Shown in pieces: positions 1 through 10,324 of a stretch of 64,000 nt of DNA (position 1 is the stretch's first letter; each line of letters starts with the position of its first letter). Source of the DNA: Microbotryum silenes-acaulis (Eukaryota > Basidiomycota > Microbotryomycetes > Microbotryales > Microbotryaceae); the NCBI GenBank assembly GCA_003665825.1, contig QPFY01000006.1:1595356-1659355 (forward strand), in the 5' to 3' direction. The position numbers and the translations under genes are program-made. The notes beneath the pieces are model-generated. The model saw only the letters and a list, made by a program, of their open reading frames with translations. It made no database searches and was not told the origin of the DNA.

Positions 1-283
1 GCCTTCGAGTCGAATCGACGTGCATGACGATCCGATCGCAAAACGAACACAACATTCACGAGCTTGGAAGACTGATCTAGGAGAACTTCAGACAGCTGGA
101 AAGAACCGGACTTATCATCCGAAGTGCAGGAAGCAGGGTCGACTAGCTTGGGCAACTTGCTGTCAGCGCTGAGACTCACAGAACCCAAGCGGTTCCGAAT
201 CAGAAGTCCCGGAGGACAGCACGCTGAGCCAGGCGCGACCCAGCTCCCGCACCCAGCTCCCGCACCCTACGGGAAATCCACGC

Positions 284-558
284 AACCGCAGTTGACCGCG
301 GTTGGACCGCAGTCGACTGCAGTTGACCGCGGTTGGTGGAACAGACGTCGCCCGTCCAGCCATTCGAAAGTAACCGCGGTTCAACTTCAGGCCTAGAAAG
401 TGGATGCGGAGGTGCACTTTTACCGCAGTTGCAATCTACCCAACCGCAGTCGCGAATTCGGCAACCGCGGTCGCAACCGCACTAACCGCAGTTGTAGTAG
501 ATCAAGTGATTGCGGTTACAACTGCACGACCGCGGTTGAACTTTTGTGACCGCGGTTG
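284..558. repeat. Cluster of AACCGCGGTT-like decamers (left cluster)
   Basis: About fourteen copies of a 10-base motif, ACCGCGGTTG or ACCGCAGTTG and its reverse complement, lie in 275 bases. Several copies are the perfect palindrome AACCGCGGTT or miss it by one base. A second, smaller cluster of the same motif lies at 6775-6831, and the Tnp2 transposase gene lies between them. CACTA-type transposons carry short subterminal repeats bound by their own proteins, so I infer that these are subterminal binding sites of the element. I could not find convincing terminal inverted repeats outside the clusters. Confidence 0.7.
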
Positions 559-2210
559 TAATAATGTAGTAGCCTATACTATCTCTTTCTTCGCTCTCCT
601 TTGCATGTACAGTAAAGATATAGTGAAGTGCCACTGCCAATGCCATTGCATTATATCAAGCATACGACTCGAACCAAGAAACGAACCTTGAGCCTGATGA
701 GGCACTCGGCCTCAACTCTTGAAATCGCTTTAGTCGGATCGGCTCGACGACTCGGGCCCAGCAACGCCGACTCACCTTCCACCCTCGAATCTTGCCACTA
801 AACCTGTCAATGACACACAAGGCTGATGATGAGTGTCGTGCTATATTCAGTGGATCACCTCAGACTCAGTCTGGTGGCTGACTCACTCGACTGATCAAAC
901 TCGAAGAGTCGATCGGACGCACGCCTGCTGTTGCGCGACGGATCAGAATCAGCCCGGTCATAGTGTAGGAGCGAACTGGAGACTTACCCTATAGTTCAAC
1001 ATCAGGTCCTGAAATATGCCTGTACACATCTTAAACATCTTCTCGTCGAGCTTGGATAACCGACTGACTGCTCACCTCGAAGCTCCCGTCCACAGCATCG
1101 ACTCGGAGGCGAAGCAGTGTGGCTTGTGGCACTGTTCTCGATGTGAATGCAAGCACATTGGCATCAGCGAGCGGACGATAGAGCAAAGCTTGCTCACACT
1201 TCTCTCGAAGTCAAAGAATGGCCGTCTGCGGGCTTCCTGAACAGAGACAAGTGCATGTGACTCGGAGCGCCGAGCAAGGTTAGGTCCTAGTGCAGAACAA
1301 TTGATCGATGTGTTTAGTACACGAAATAATGATACCAGATGGCGATATAACCTGGGGAGCATCACAGAGTCGGTGGGACAAGCTGCTGATCAGTGCGTCA
1401 GCGTGATCGGTGCGACGTACTGTCGAGCGAGGCCGGGTCGGACACGTGACACCAAAAGCACGGGCCATGTTGAGTGACCGGGTAGCATCGAGATTGTAAG
1501 TCATCTAAACTCAGTCACTGACTTAGTGCCGATCAAGTCAGTGAGTCGAATGCTGCAAGTTGGCGATGCCAAGGGCGCTGCAGTTGAGTCGGCGGTGACC
1601 ATGATGTCGGCGCGCGCTTCGTGCGCGCTTCAAGCAATGAATGTCGACTTGAAATTGGAAATCTAATCGGCAAAAGTCTGGTTAGTTTGCCTGACTTTTG
1701 CAAGCAGGTTGGACGTATGAGGAGCAGCGCAGTGAGCAAACGAAGATGCCGAGTAGAAAAGGATTGGGAACGTTAAGGAAAGAGGGAGAGAGAGCTGCGC
1801 TAGTCGCAGCCTCGGGTATTCTAAGTCCAAGTTCAAAGAGGTCCGAGCGCGCCCCAGTTCCCATCCGCCAATCTCCGCATGCTGGAGTTGAGAGCGCTCC
1901 TGCAATGTAGTGTACACGATGACAGGACGAATAGGGACATCAGGCCAGCGGAATCTATTTCAACTCACACTCTCTTTCTTCAGATGTGTGGTGACAACAT
2001 GTATAGGCTAACAAATCATGTCCAACCGGACGAAAAGAGTGCAACTTTCCATAGCAAAACCACGTCGACTTGGGCTGCTGACGGGCAAACATGCTGAACG
2101 ACGTTCATGAGAAACGAACACGGCGTGGGATAGAAAGCTACATCTGAATACATGTTAAACCACAACACTTGGGTCAGAAGGTTGACGCTCATTCGGCTTT
2201 GAAGAAAGGA
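559..2210. other. No gene recognised (inside the putative CACTA element)
   Basis: Reading frames here are short and have no recognisable domain, coherent composition or splice pattern. If the decamer clusters mark the transposon ends, this is the non-coding left part of the element. Confidence 0.5.
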
Positions 2211-3088
2211 TCAGTCTGCTTTGCCGACGAAGGCCTTGCAGGCATCGATTTGAGCCGCCAGCTCCTACGCAAGGACCGATTGACCACAAGCATGCTGGTT
2301 AGTTTCCTGGTTGGGAAGAGATGAAGCTGTAACAGCGGAATAGGGGTGACTGACGGGGAATAGTTCTTTCGCCGCCGCCTTGCGATTCTTCGCGGTGGGC
2401 GTTTGAGGGGGGTCAAAGGAGGCCGCAATGCCCTTCAACGTGGCGAAGTCCAAACGCGAAAGGTCTTGCACGGCTAGATCGAGTACAGGCTCGATGTACG
2501 GTCAGTTCTCTTGAGGTGCCAATGTGATCCCGGCAACGATTTACTTACTGTAATGTTTGACCGAACTGGCCGCCTCCTTGCCTCCCTTTCGCGCCGTGCG
2601 GCGAGTGACCCTCGACACGCTCATTGGCATTCTCGCAATGATCGGTTCACGACGGGTTTGATGCTCGGACTACGACACATTTTGGTGATTAGCGTACCGC
2701 GGGAACGAACGAGGACAGCGTGTCTTGAAGTGGAGCTTACATTGGACGCGATCACAACGTGCTGCGCCGCCAAGATCGATTCGAGTCCCGCTTCCGAGTG
2801 GGGAGAAGGTGACCCTATTTCAGAACCAATGTGGTTCGGAGATTCGCAATCGACCACTTGAGACGTGGTGGCGTCCGACCCCATGATGCTTGGCGCCTTG
2901 TCGTGGTCGCGAGTCATGGTGCCATCACCTACGACCTCGAGGCTTTTGGCGCTCGCAGAATCACTCGCAGTGACGTTGTCGTTCAAGCCTTTGCGACGTT
3001 TGGTGGCGCTAGTGGAGGAACTTTTGGCCACATTCGCAATTTTGGTGGCGAGAAGTTGCTTGACGACGAGCGAAGTAGGAGGCCACAT
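2211..3088 (-). CDS. Accessory protein of the Tnp2 element (basic, DNA-binding-like), unknown family
   Basis: I do not recognise the family. On the minus strand an ATG at 3088 opens a frame whose product reads like real protein. It has a basic stretch with KRRK near 2985, a long Ser/Asp/Thr-rich middle, and after an intron a basic patch (TRRTARKGGK) near 2600. After a donor GTAAGT near 2552 comes a helical segment with RLDFATLKGIAASFDPP near 2450. After another intron (donor GTCAGT near 2362) a short last exon ends at the TGA at 2211. The join between the first two exons (about 2690-2600) is uncertain. The gene is divergent from the Tnp2 gene, whose first ATG at 3165 is only 76 bases away, so the two may share a promoter. 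CACTA elements typically encode a second DNA-binding protein beside the transposase; that this is its counterpart is inference. Confidence 0.5.
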
Positions 3089-3164
3089 CTGCAGAGCCGG
3101 GTACCTCGATTCGATGACATCAACAGCCAATTGGACCCTGATATCGTGCTGCGAGCCGAACGCA

Positions 3165-6100
3165 ATGCCGGTCTTGAAGATACTGGAGGCAGATGAAGAG
3201 GGAGAAGAGATGGTCGTAGACGAAGAGGAGATGCGCGGTCCGAAGGAGCTCGACGATCTGGAACTCGAATTGGGCTCGGAAGCGCAGGAGGAACATGATA
3301 GTGACAGAGATACCAGCGATACGGACTCCCATGCGGGTGGAGCGTAAAGCGATGATGTTGGAATCAACGATGATCCCGAAATGATCAACAAAAGAAGAAG
3401 AACGGCTGGACCAGGAGTCGAACCTGGGTCGCTTTCATTTCATTAGAAAAGCTTTGACCAACTAAGCTATCCGGCCCCTGATATCAGTGCAAGGTCTACT
3501 AACACCTTCAACAGATGAGAACGTTTTGGGAGGCGCGGCAGAGGAAGAGGATGTCCAAGGGGAGGGAGAAGAGCCCGAGCCCACTGAAGATGAGATTGCC
3601 GCGCTTGAGGCTCATCTCGCCGAGCTTGGTGCCGAAGGTGATTCAAAGTCTTGCTGTGCTTCAAGTGGTCATATTTGACACGGACACGAGGGCTGATGCA
3701 GTACCCACCTCATACAGGACTTCAAAGTCGAACGCTTCCGCCCCATGACCTTGCAAAGCTACAACTCTACATGTTCAAGCGGGACCATTCGCTTTCGAGG
3801 GACGCTTGGACTGACCTCCTCACATTGCTGTGCACCTACACCTTCCACAACGCCGACCTCAGCGACGGGTCCTGTTGAAGGTGTTAGTAGACCTTGCACT
3901 GATATCAGGGGCCGGATAGCTTAGTTGGTCAAAGCTTTTCTAATGAATGGAAGCGACCCAGGTTCGACTCCTGGTCCAGCCGTTCTTCTTCTTTTGTTGA
4001 TCATTTCGGGATCATCGTTGATTCCAACATGTCCGAGTACAAAATGGCCCGAACGATACGACATCTCACCGGCTTTAGAACTGTAGAGGTCGGGAAGTGC
4101 CCCAAAGGTTGCGTGTCCTATGGCGCCAAACGGCTCCAAGATCTTGAGGAGTGTCCGACGCCCGGGTGCCGCGAGAAACGTTTCACGCTGGGGAAGAATG
4201 GCGAGAAGATTGAACGGTCAACGCAGCGCTTTTATGACCCCGCCCCTTTTGCTAAAGCGCTTCGTGCACACCCAGTAATCGGCCCTACCCTCGCCAATGC
4301 CAAGCCGAGCGACGAGGTCGTCGACTTACACAAGGCGTCAGGTGGCTCGGGCTCTTACCCGGTCGTGAGGCGATGGGTCGACGGCTTACACGCACGGACG
4401 CTTTACGCAAACGGCGATCTCAAGCCGGATGACATCCCTCTTGCAACCTTCTCCGATGGAACCGAAGTGCTCGCGCACTCCAACGCCAATCGCAAGGTCA
4501 ACGCCCACATCTCTGGGGTGATACCCATGACCCTGCCCCCCGAACTTCGTTGGAAGCTATCATCGCACTTTGTCATCTCTGTAAACGGCCCTCAGAAACC
4601 CAAAGACGAGCAGTCATTCCTCGAAAGATTTTGTCAACAGCTTCACATCTTCGAAGGGGAGCGTTCATCCTTTTCAGCCGCTCGGGACAGGCACGTGCTT
4701 TGCAGAGACAGGATCGTGGCTTGCATAGCCGACACGCTGGAGCAAGCAGCCCTTGGAAACCTCGTGGGAGCAAGAGGCCTCGCTTCGTGCTTAATCTGCT
4801 CGATCATCAGCATACCTCATTACGCACCTGGAAACACCAAAGGCTATCTGCCGTTCTGTGTTCCTCATGCGAAAGCGTTCGAAAACGACGAGGGAGTGGT
4901 CGTATCGGTGCTCGACCATCCCGAGTGGGCTGGGCTTGTCGACACCGCCACGACATTCCAAACCCCTGGTGGACGAGACGTTCGACTGGATAGCGAGCGC
5001 AACTACAAGCACTACCGTCGGGTGGTTGAAGCAATGAAACGACACCCGACCAAGCTCGAATCGCTGCGGCGTCGCACGGGGATCTCAGGCGAAGCTCCGA
5101 TCGAGGCGCTTGACCTGTTCAAGGATGCGTACTCCACGTTCCTACCATTGGATTATATGCATCTGATTGGTATCAACAGTGGCAGCACTTTCATCGATAT
5201 CCTCGTCGGCGACTTGGACTCGAAAGCACGCAGGCACTCCATGACGTTGACCTCCGACGCGATCGCTCGCATGACTCGTGCGCAGCTGTTGTCTCGGCCG
5301 TACCTTGCGAGAGTGGAGGGTGTGATTCTCAGGCCCTTAGCCGAGAAAAGGAAAAAATGGAAAGCAATCGAACGGGAACTGTTCATCTTGCGTGACCTGG
5401 GACCGCTTTCGTACGAGCAATTCAAGGAACCCGAGTTCGAGCAACTGACGGCGATGAAGACCGATGTCTTCATCGACGACTCCGTTGACTTTTTCGATCG
5501 CCTACCGGACGTGGACCGGCTCGAACAACCTCGTCTGTACGAGCTCGATGAAAAGGGCGAGGTTCCCATCACGTACACCTACCTCTATGTTCTCATCGAA
5601 CAGACGCTGCTACTGCGCATTATCTATGATCGAGATCCCGAGTTCCTTCATCTGTTCCCCGCCACGAATCATCGTCTTGTGCACGTTCCCGATGTTATGA
5701 AAAGAATGGGGCCGCTTCGCGAGTACTCGGCTTGCGGAACGGAGACGATGATGGGTTACATCAAAGGGGGGATGAGAAGTAAGTCAAAACCCGTCGAGTC
5801 TGGCATGAATTCGGCGGAGATGCGGAACATGATGATGATCCTCCGACTCAAGTACGACATACCTACAATGAACGATTTCCGGGACACTTTGCCGAGGGAT
5901 CATGCCTTGCATGCCCAGCTGCCGGGCTACAAGCTGCACACGCTCAAGAAAACGGCGCAACGCCCTTCGCAAGATTTCGTCGACTTGACCGAAGAGGTCG
6001 CAGTCTTCCACGGAGGCAGTGTCACGTCGATAAGTCTCTGGGGTCGAATGCAAACGAATACACCAAGAACCATCTATGCGATGAACTTTGGTAGCTCGCT

Positions 6101-6629
6101 CGACGAAGGATGGCGGCGCCTTGAGGGTGCAGGGACATCGGCAGTCACGTTGCTCGGATCCGGTAACGAGATGCGAAATACGCAAGGCACCGTCAACTGC
6201 AAGACGGCTAGATTCGTGCGAGTGAGTACCACCAAATCAACTCGTCGCATCTGATGTCAGCCGAGAGATTCTTGACAGCCAATCTGGGATCCACAGATGT
6301 CAATGGAGGCCGACAATTCACAGCGCGCCGGCGAAGTTGTGTGTTTTGTTGAGCTAGGTATAACGACGCTGAAGGAGAAGCGATTGCTTTCTTTGGTCGA
6401 TGCCTTCCCAGTTGCCATGGACATCCGGGGGTTGTACGAGAGATTCGATGTAGATGGTCCTCGCACCCTCAGCCTGATCGGCGTCGAGCGTATCCGCCAA
6501 CTCGTGTCCATCATCCCGAATACGATGCGGTCGCCTCCCACCGCGGCCGAGCTTGCGCAAGGCGCAGGGCCAGCTGTAACAGCTCCCGACACATATGCGA
6601 TATCTGTGTTTCCACATTCAACTATGTAA
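3165..6629 (+). CDS. Tnp2-family (CACTA/EnSpm-type) transposase, split by introns
   Basis: Cut-and-paste DNA transposase. Probable exons are 3165-3333 (acidic head), 3515-3664 (acidic, Glu-rich), 3718-3868, about 3980-6221, and 6297-6629; each junction keeps frame with GT-AG introns. The large exon starts with the Tnp2 zinc-binding head: Cys pairs in KCPKGC and ECPTPGC near 4090-4170. It then has the core regions typical of basidiomycete Tnp2 proteins: DGTEV, then LPPELRWK and NGPQKPKDEQSFLE (about 4460-4620), CLIC and CVPHAK (4790-4870), and later DYMHL. The last exon (FVELGITTLKEK) matches the usual C-terminal part. The introns at 3334-3514 and 3869-3979 coincide with arms of an inverted repeat that carries tRNA-like sequences. 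No stop or frameshift interrupts the large exon, so the gene may be functional. The donor of the first intron (GTGGAG) is weak, so the 5' end is the least certain part. An alternative start is the ATG at 4029. Confidence 0.75.
3355..3514. repeat. Left arm of 160-base inverted repeat
   Basis: The reverse complement of this segment is nearly identical to 3872-4030. The arms differ by only a few bases and one indel, both in the anticodon region of the tRNA-like sequence. The spacer of 357 bases contains transposase exons. The inner end of this arm gives a splice acceptor (TTCAACAG) for the exon at 3515. Confidence 0.95.
3403..3476 (-). tRNA. tRNA-like sequence (identity unassigned), left-arm copy
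   Basis: Reads as a 74-base tRNA on the minus strand. It has an A box TAGCTTAGTTGG, a B box GGTTCGACTCC, a perfect 5-bp T stem, a 4-bp D stem and a 7-bp acceptor stem with one mismatch. The anticodon arm is poor: four pairs, and position 33 is A instead of the near-invariant T, so the anticodon cannot be assigned with confidence. It may be a tRNA pseudogene or a tRNA-derived repeat. A T run follows the 3' end, as needed for Pol III termination. Confidence 0.6.
3872..4030. repeat. Right arm of 160-base inverted repeat
   Basis: Inverted copy of 3355-3514. It follows the exon ending near 3868 directly. Its outer part (about 3980-4030) is an open frame continuous with the large Tnp2 exon, so part of the arm is probably coding and the rest intronic. 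Confidence 0.95.
3910..3982 (+). tRNA. tRNA-like sequence (identity unassigned), right-arm copy
   Basis: Plus-strand counterpart of the tRNA-like sequence at 3403-3476, one base shorter in the anticodon loop (73 bases). A and B boxes, D stem and T arm are intact, and a TTTT run follows within 15 bases. The shortened anticodon loop makes a working tRNA unlikely. It lies within the presumed Tnp2 intron 3869-3979. Confidence 0.55.
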
Positions 6630-6774
6630 TTAGAGCACCACTTGAGACTATATCACGAGTTGTTTGCTGCACTAGGTAAGGTCTCAAAGTCAGGCTGTTC
6701 TCGCTTAGTCTACGAGCCAACTGAGAATTGCAGGGCGTAATGGAGCATTCCCAAGTTGGCGACCTCGTGCAGTT

Positions 6775-6831
6775 GCAACCGCAGTTGCGAATCCGCGCAA
6801 CCGCGGTGCCCGCGGTTGAACTGCGGTTAAC
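6775..6831. repeat. Cluster of AACCGCGGTT-like decamers (right cluster)
   Basis: Four or five copies of the motif found at 284-558, in both orientations (CAACCGCAGTTG, CAACCGCGGTG, CCGCGGTTGAACTGCGGTTAA). It lies about 150 bases downstream of the Tnp2 stop. It is probably the right subterminal repeat region of the element. Confidence 0.7.
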
Positions 6832-8497
6832 TTCGGCGCCATCCCCGCAGCCCGCAGCCGTGCGGCGTGTTGGAATTTCGTTTCCGTAATTTCCGGCTTC
6901 AATAAGCACCACGAGAATTTTGAAGCAAATGATTCCTACCCCAAAAGTTAGGACATAGCCAATCGTCCCCATCACGGGTCTCTCTCGCAGACCCGTTCCG
7001 ACCAGTAAAATCGACCGCTGGCTCGACGAAGAAACGAAAGCGACCCCCGCGCGGTCCCCTCTCTCTCTCCTCCCATCCACCCACATCCCACACGGTAAGT
7101 CACTCATCCAAACCCAGTTATACGCCGAGCTATGACGACAATCATGCCTTGATAGGGACATCACGAACATCTTTCCCCTTTTGGGGGGGGAGGTGGCCTG
7201 TTGAGAAACGTTCGAATCAGCTAGTTTAAACTGAGCTCATCGTCACCCACACCCCTTTCGTTCTTTGCTGATGAAGGAGGAGGGGAACTCATACGATTTG
7301 GATCTGATGCTGACATGGTGTGCGTTGACTTTGTTTAGTCCAGGTTGCAAGCGATCGATTGCGGTGGTTGGGCCGTGGTTGCGAAGCTTTTCCTCTGCGC
7401 CATCATCATTGCTCGACCCGCCGTCAAATCAGACTTCATGTTGTATCCTATGTCTTCCCTGTTATTTGACAATCCAACATACAATACAAATTCATTCTTC
7501 TACTCTCCGCATGGCGGATCCATGTCCTTGAGATCATGCATTTGGTCGAGCCTGGCAGGGTCGCATGCGTGGCCGTGTGAAGACGCTGGCTCCAGCCCAC
7601 GTACGACTTGTTCACCTCTTTTCAAACGAGGCTGTCGTCGTCTCTAGAGACGCACTCGTGGCCTTTTGACGAGTCACCGGGTTGGCAGACCTTGCCGAGC
7701 AGGCGGGCCTTGCAAATTTCGTGTTGCAGCGGGCTTCTCGAACAGGAGCATTGCACTTTAACAACTTGTCAATCACGGCGCATTCCCATCCCTGTGACCG
7801 ACAGAGCTATTTTCCTCTTGCCACGTTCCGGCCCGTCTCAATACGGATCACCACTGCAATGCTTGAGCTACAAGTAGCCTCTTAACATGTCCGAAAAGCT
7901 TTCATAATGCAACATCGTAATTTTTCCACATTTCCAAGAGCCGGTCTCGATATGTATCACTGACAGTCACGGGTTCGGTCTGAAATGAGCTCCTGAGTGA
8001 TGAGCTCGTGAGCCTTTCGGTTTCAAACGTAAGCAACCCAGCCGGAACACGCGCAAACTCGTGCAAAGGCCGACGACGTCCCCCACCCGCGATCGGCGGT
8101 CACGCCGTCTTCTCTCCCTCTTGGCGCCACATTCCTGCCTCACTACAACCCATCCAATCGCATTTTTGACACAATATGGTCAGTCTTCTATTACGGTTGC
8201 ATCTGCGGATGCCTTGTCTCGTCTTGGCCTACACCGTCGCCCTTCCGCAGCCCCCGTTCCCTCGTGTGGCTGTGCTGCGCCTGGCCGGGGGCGACGTCAT
8301 CGCACCTGGAGCTGGTCTCCCCGGGAAGACCGCCACCCTAGACCCTTGCGCCTATGATCAGCACCGACATCGCATTTGGCGTCTTCCGGCATTGTGGATG
8401 TCCATATGTATTACACCGCAACTGACGTACGCTGTCTCTCTCTCTTCCCCTGCTACGGCGACTCGTCGGCCCCACATCGCTCGTCAACCACCATCAG
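6832..8497. other. Intergenic; 5' region and possible first exon of the vWA gene
   Basis: No domain-bearing frame is visible up to about 8100. The CT-rich stretch at 8427-8497 looks like an intron end (GTACGC to CATCAG) in front of the first exon I can support for the vWA gene. The true first exon and start codon must lie upstream, probably between 8100 and 8426, but I could not fix them. Confidence 0.4.
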
Positions 8498-10324
8498 GGA
8501 CTCGCCGCCAAACTCGCCGCCTCGGGATCAGGCACAACCGGAGGAGCTGCCCCTCCCTCAGCCCAATACGGTGCACCGCAACAACAGTACGGTGCTCCTC
8601 CCCAACAACAACAATACGGTGCGCAACAGCAACAACAGGCTCCGGCGTATGGTGCCCCTCCGGGAAGTGGAGCACCGGCTTATGGATCACAGCAGAAACC
8701 GGCGGGTAATACGTATGCTCCTCCTCCGGGTCCGCCACCTCCTGCTGGGAATCGACGTGAGTCAACCGGAGAAATAGATATAGCGTTATGGATTAGCGAG
8801 AGCTGATGAAGCGAGGGATTGGATACAGCTACGAGTTACGGCGCTGCTCCTCCACAGGGACAATACGGCCAGCCCCAGCAAGGACAGTACGGCCAACCTC
8901 AACAGGGTCAATATGGCCAGCAGCAGCAATATGGTCAGCCGCAGCAAGGTTAGTCCGAGTCGCCGAGAGTTCGGCTTTGGTAATGGTAACGAATTACGAG
9001 GGGTACTGATTTGCACTTTGTTTTGGTTCGGGCAGGTTATGAACAGCAGCCTCAGTACGGTCAACCTCATCAAGGTGAGTTTCTTATCATCATTCAAGAT
9101 CCGAGTTCTGAAACGATCAAGCTAATCTGACTCCGAGCTGAAACAGGCTACGGTCAGCCAGCGCAGTACGGCCAAGCTCACCAGCAGCAGCAGCAGCAGC
9201 AGCACGGGGGTGCAGCCCCTGGTGGCGGACCCGACGCCAACGCTATCCTTGCCACCTTGCGTCAATGCGTCGTCGACCAAAAGATCACGGCCTTCTACCC
9301 TCCCGGCTCGCTCGAGCCCATCGCTGCCAAGATCGCCCAATCCGGTGCCCTGCCCCGTTTGGCTGGCGAATGGAACGTGCCCATGGAAGTCGCGATCGAT
9401 ACGGCCAAGTTGGCGCTCTTCGACACGGTCCTGTACTGTGATGATTCGGGATCGATGGCGTTCGAGGAAGGTGGAACGAGGATCGACGATCTCAAGGTCG
9501 TCATCTCGCGTTGCGCCTACGCAACGAGCTTGTTCGATTTCGATGGTATCCAAGTCCGCTTCATGAAGTCAGTCCTGCGTTCGTGGCATGATCAGTAGCA
9601 TCGGTTCTGATTGATACTGATCCACACCTTGAACGCATCTGACAGTTCACGCGTCGAAGGCAATGGCGTCAACTCGGAATCCGCGGCGATGCAGCTCATC
9701 GAAAACGTCAAGTTCAGCGGCCTCACTCCCCTCGGTCAAGCCCTGGACGAAAAAGTCTTGCAACCCCTCGTACTCGGACCCGCGCGAGCAGGTCGTCTCC
9801 AGAAACCCGTCGTCGTCATCGCCGTCACCGATGGAATCCCTTCGGAGCCAAGGGATAATATCACGAGGGTCATCATCAATGCCAATAGGGAGTTGGCGAG
9901 GACGAGATACGGCTCGGATGCGATCTCGTATCAGTTCGCGCAGGTTGGGAACGATCAGAAGGCCAGGGCGTTCTTGGAGGAATTGGATAAGGTCAGTTGC
10001 GACTGCGAATGATGAAATTTCGGGAGCGTTGAGTTGCTGACTGACGAGTCTTTGTTCCTCTCATTTGTGAAACAGCACCCCGAGATTGGTGACTTGATCG
10101 ATACGACCAGCAACTACGAAAACGAAGCCGACGATTTCGCGCGCAACAACGCCGGTGTCGAGTTGACGCCTTCGTTGTGGTGAGTCTGTTCGGCCAACTT
10201 CAATGAGGCTCTGTAAGGAAGCGAACTAACTTGTAGACTTGGGATTTTGGCGCGCGGCTCACACAGGCTCGTCAAGTTGTTGCTCGGTCCTATTGATTCG
10301 TCGTACGATACCAAGGACGAGTAA
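8498..10324 (+). CDS. von Willebrand factor A (vWA) domain protein with QYG-rich N-terminus
   Basis: Supported exons are 8498-8756, 8829-8948, 9036-9074, 9147-9567, 9646-9991, 10076-10179 and 10267-10324, all with GT-AG introns in frame. The first part is low complexity: Gly/Gln/Tyr/Pro repeats (QYGAPPQQ, then QYGQPQQG) and a CAG-type poly-Gln run near 9184. The vWA domain starts near 9240 with a helical lead-in (ILATLRQCVVDQKI). It has the metal-binding MIDAS motif DDSGSM (DxSxS) at about 9440, the Thr of FSGLTPLGQAL near 9720, and AVTDGIPSEP (second Asp) near 9830. The C-terminus ends in a Lys/Asp-rich tail. Proteins of this layout are common in basidiomycetes and are thought to be cytosolic or membrane-peripheral Ca/Mg-dependent adaptors; the exact role is unknown. 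The start codon was not found, so the 5' end is partial. Confidence 0.85.

Noticed and set aside
3089..3391. Upstream extension of the minus-strand accessory gene (Ser-rich frame)
   Set aside because: It has no ATG, runs into the inverted-repeat arm, and its Ser run is simply the reverse of the acidic Tnp2 exon.
3403..3982. Calling the tRNA-like sequences as a named functional tRNA (Ile, Arg, Ser or Phe)
   Set aside because: No reading gives a sound anticodon stem with T33; every identity needs a broken pair or a displaced loop.
6255..7180. Terminal inverted repeat of CACTA type (CACTA...TAGTG) at the right end of the Tnp2 element
   Set aside because: A CACTA string near 6670 has no matching inverted partner at the left end, and it lies inside the decamer clusters rather than outside them.
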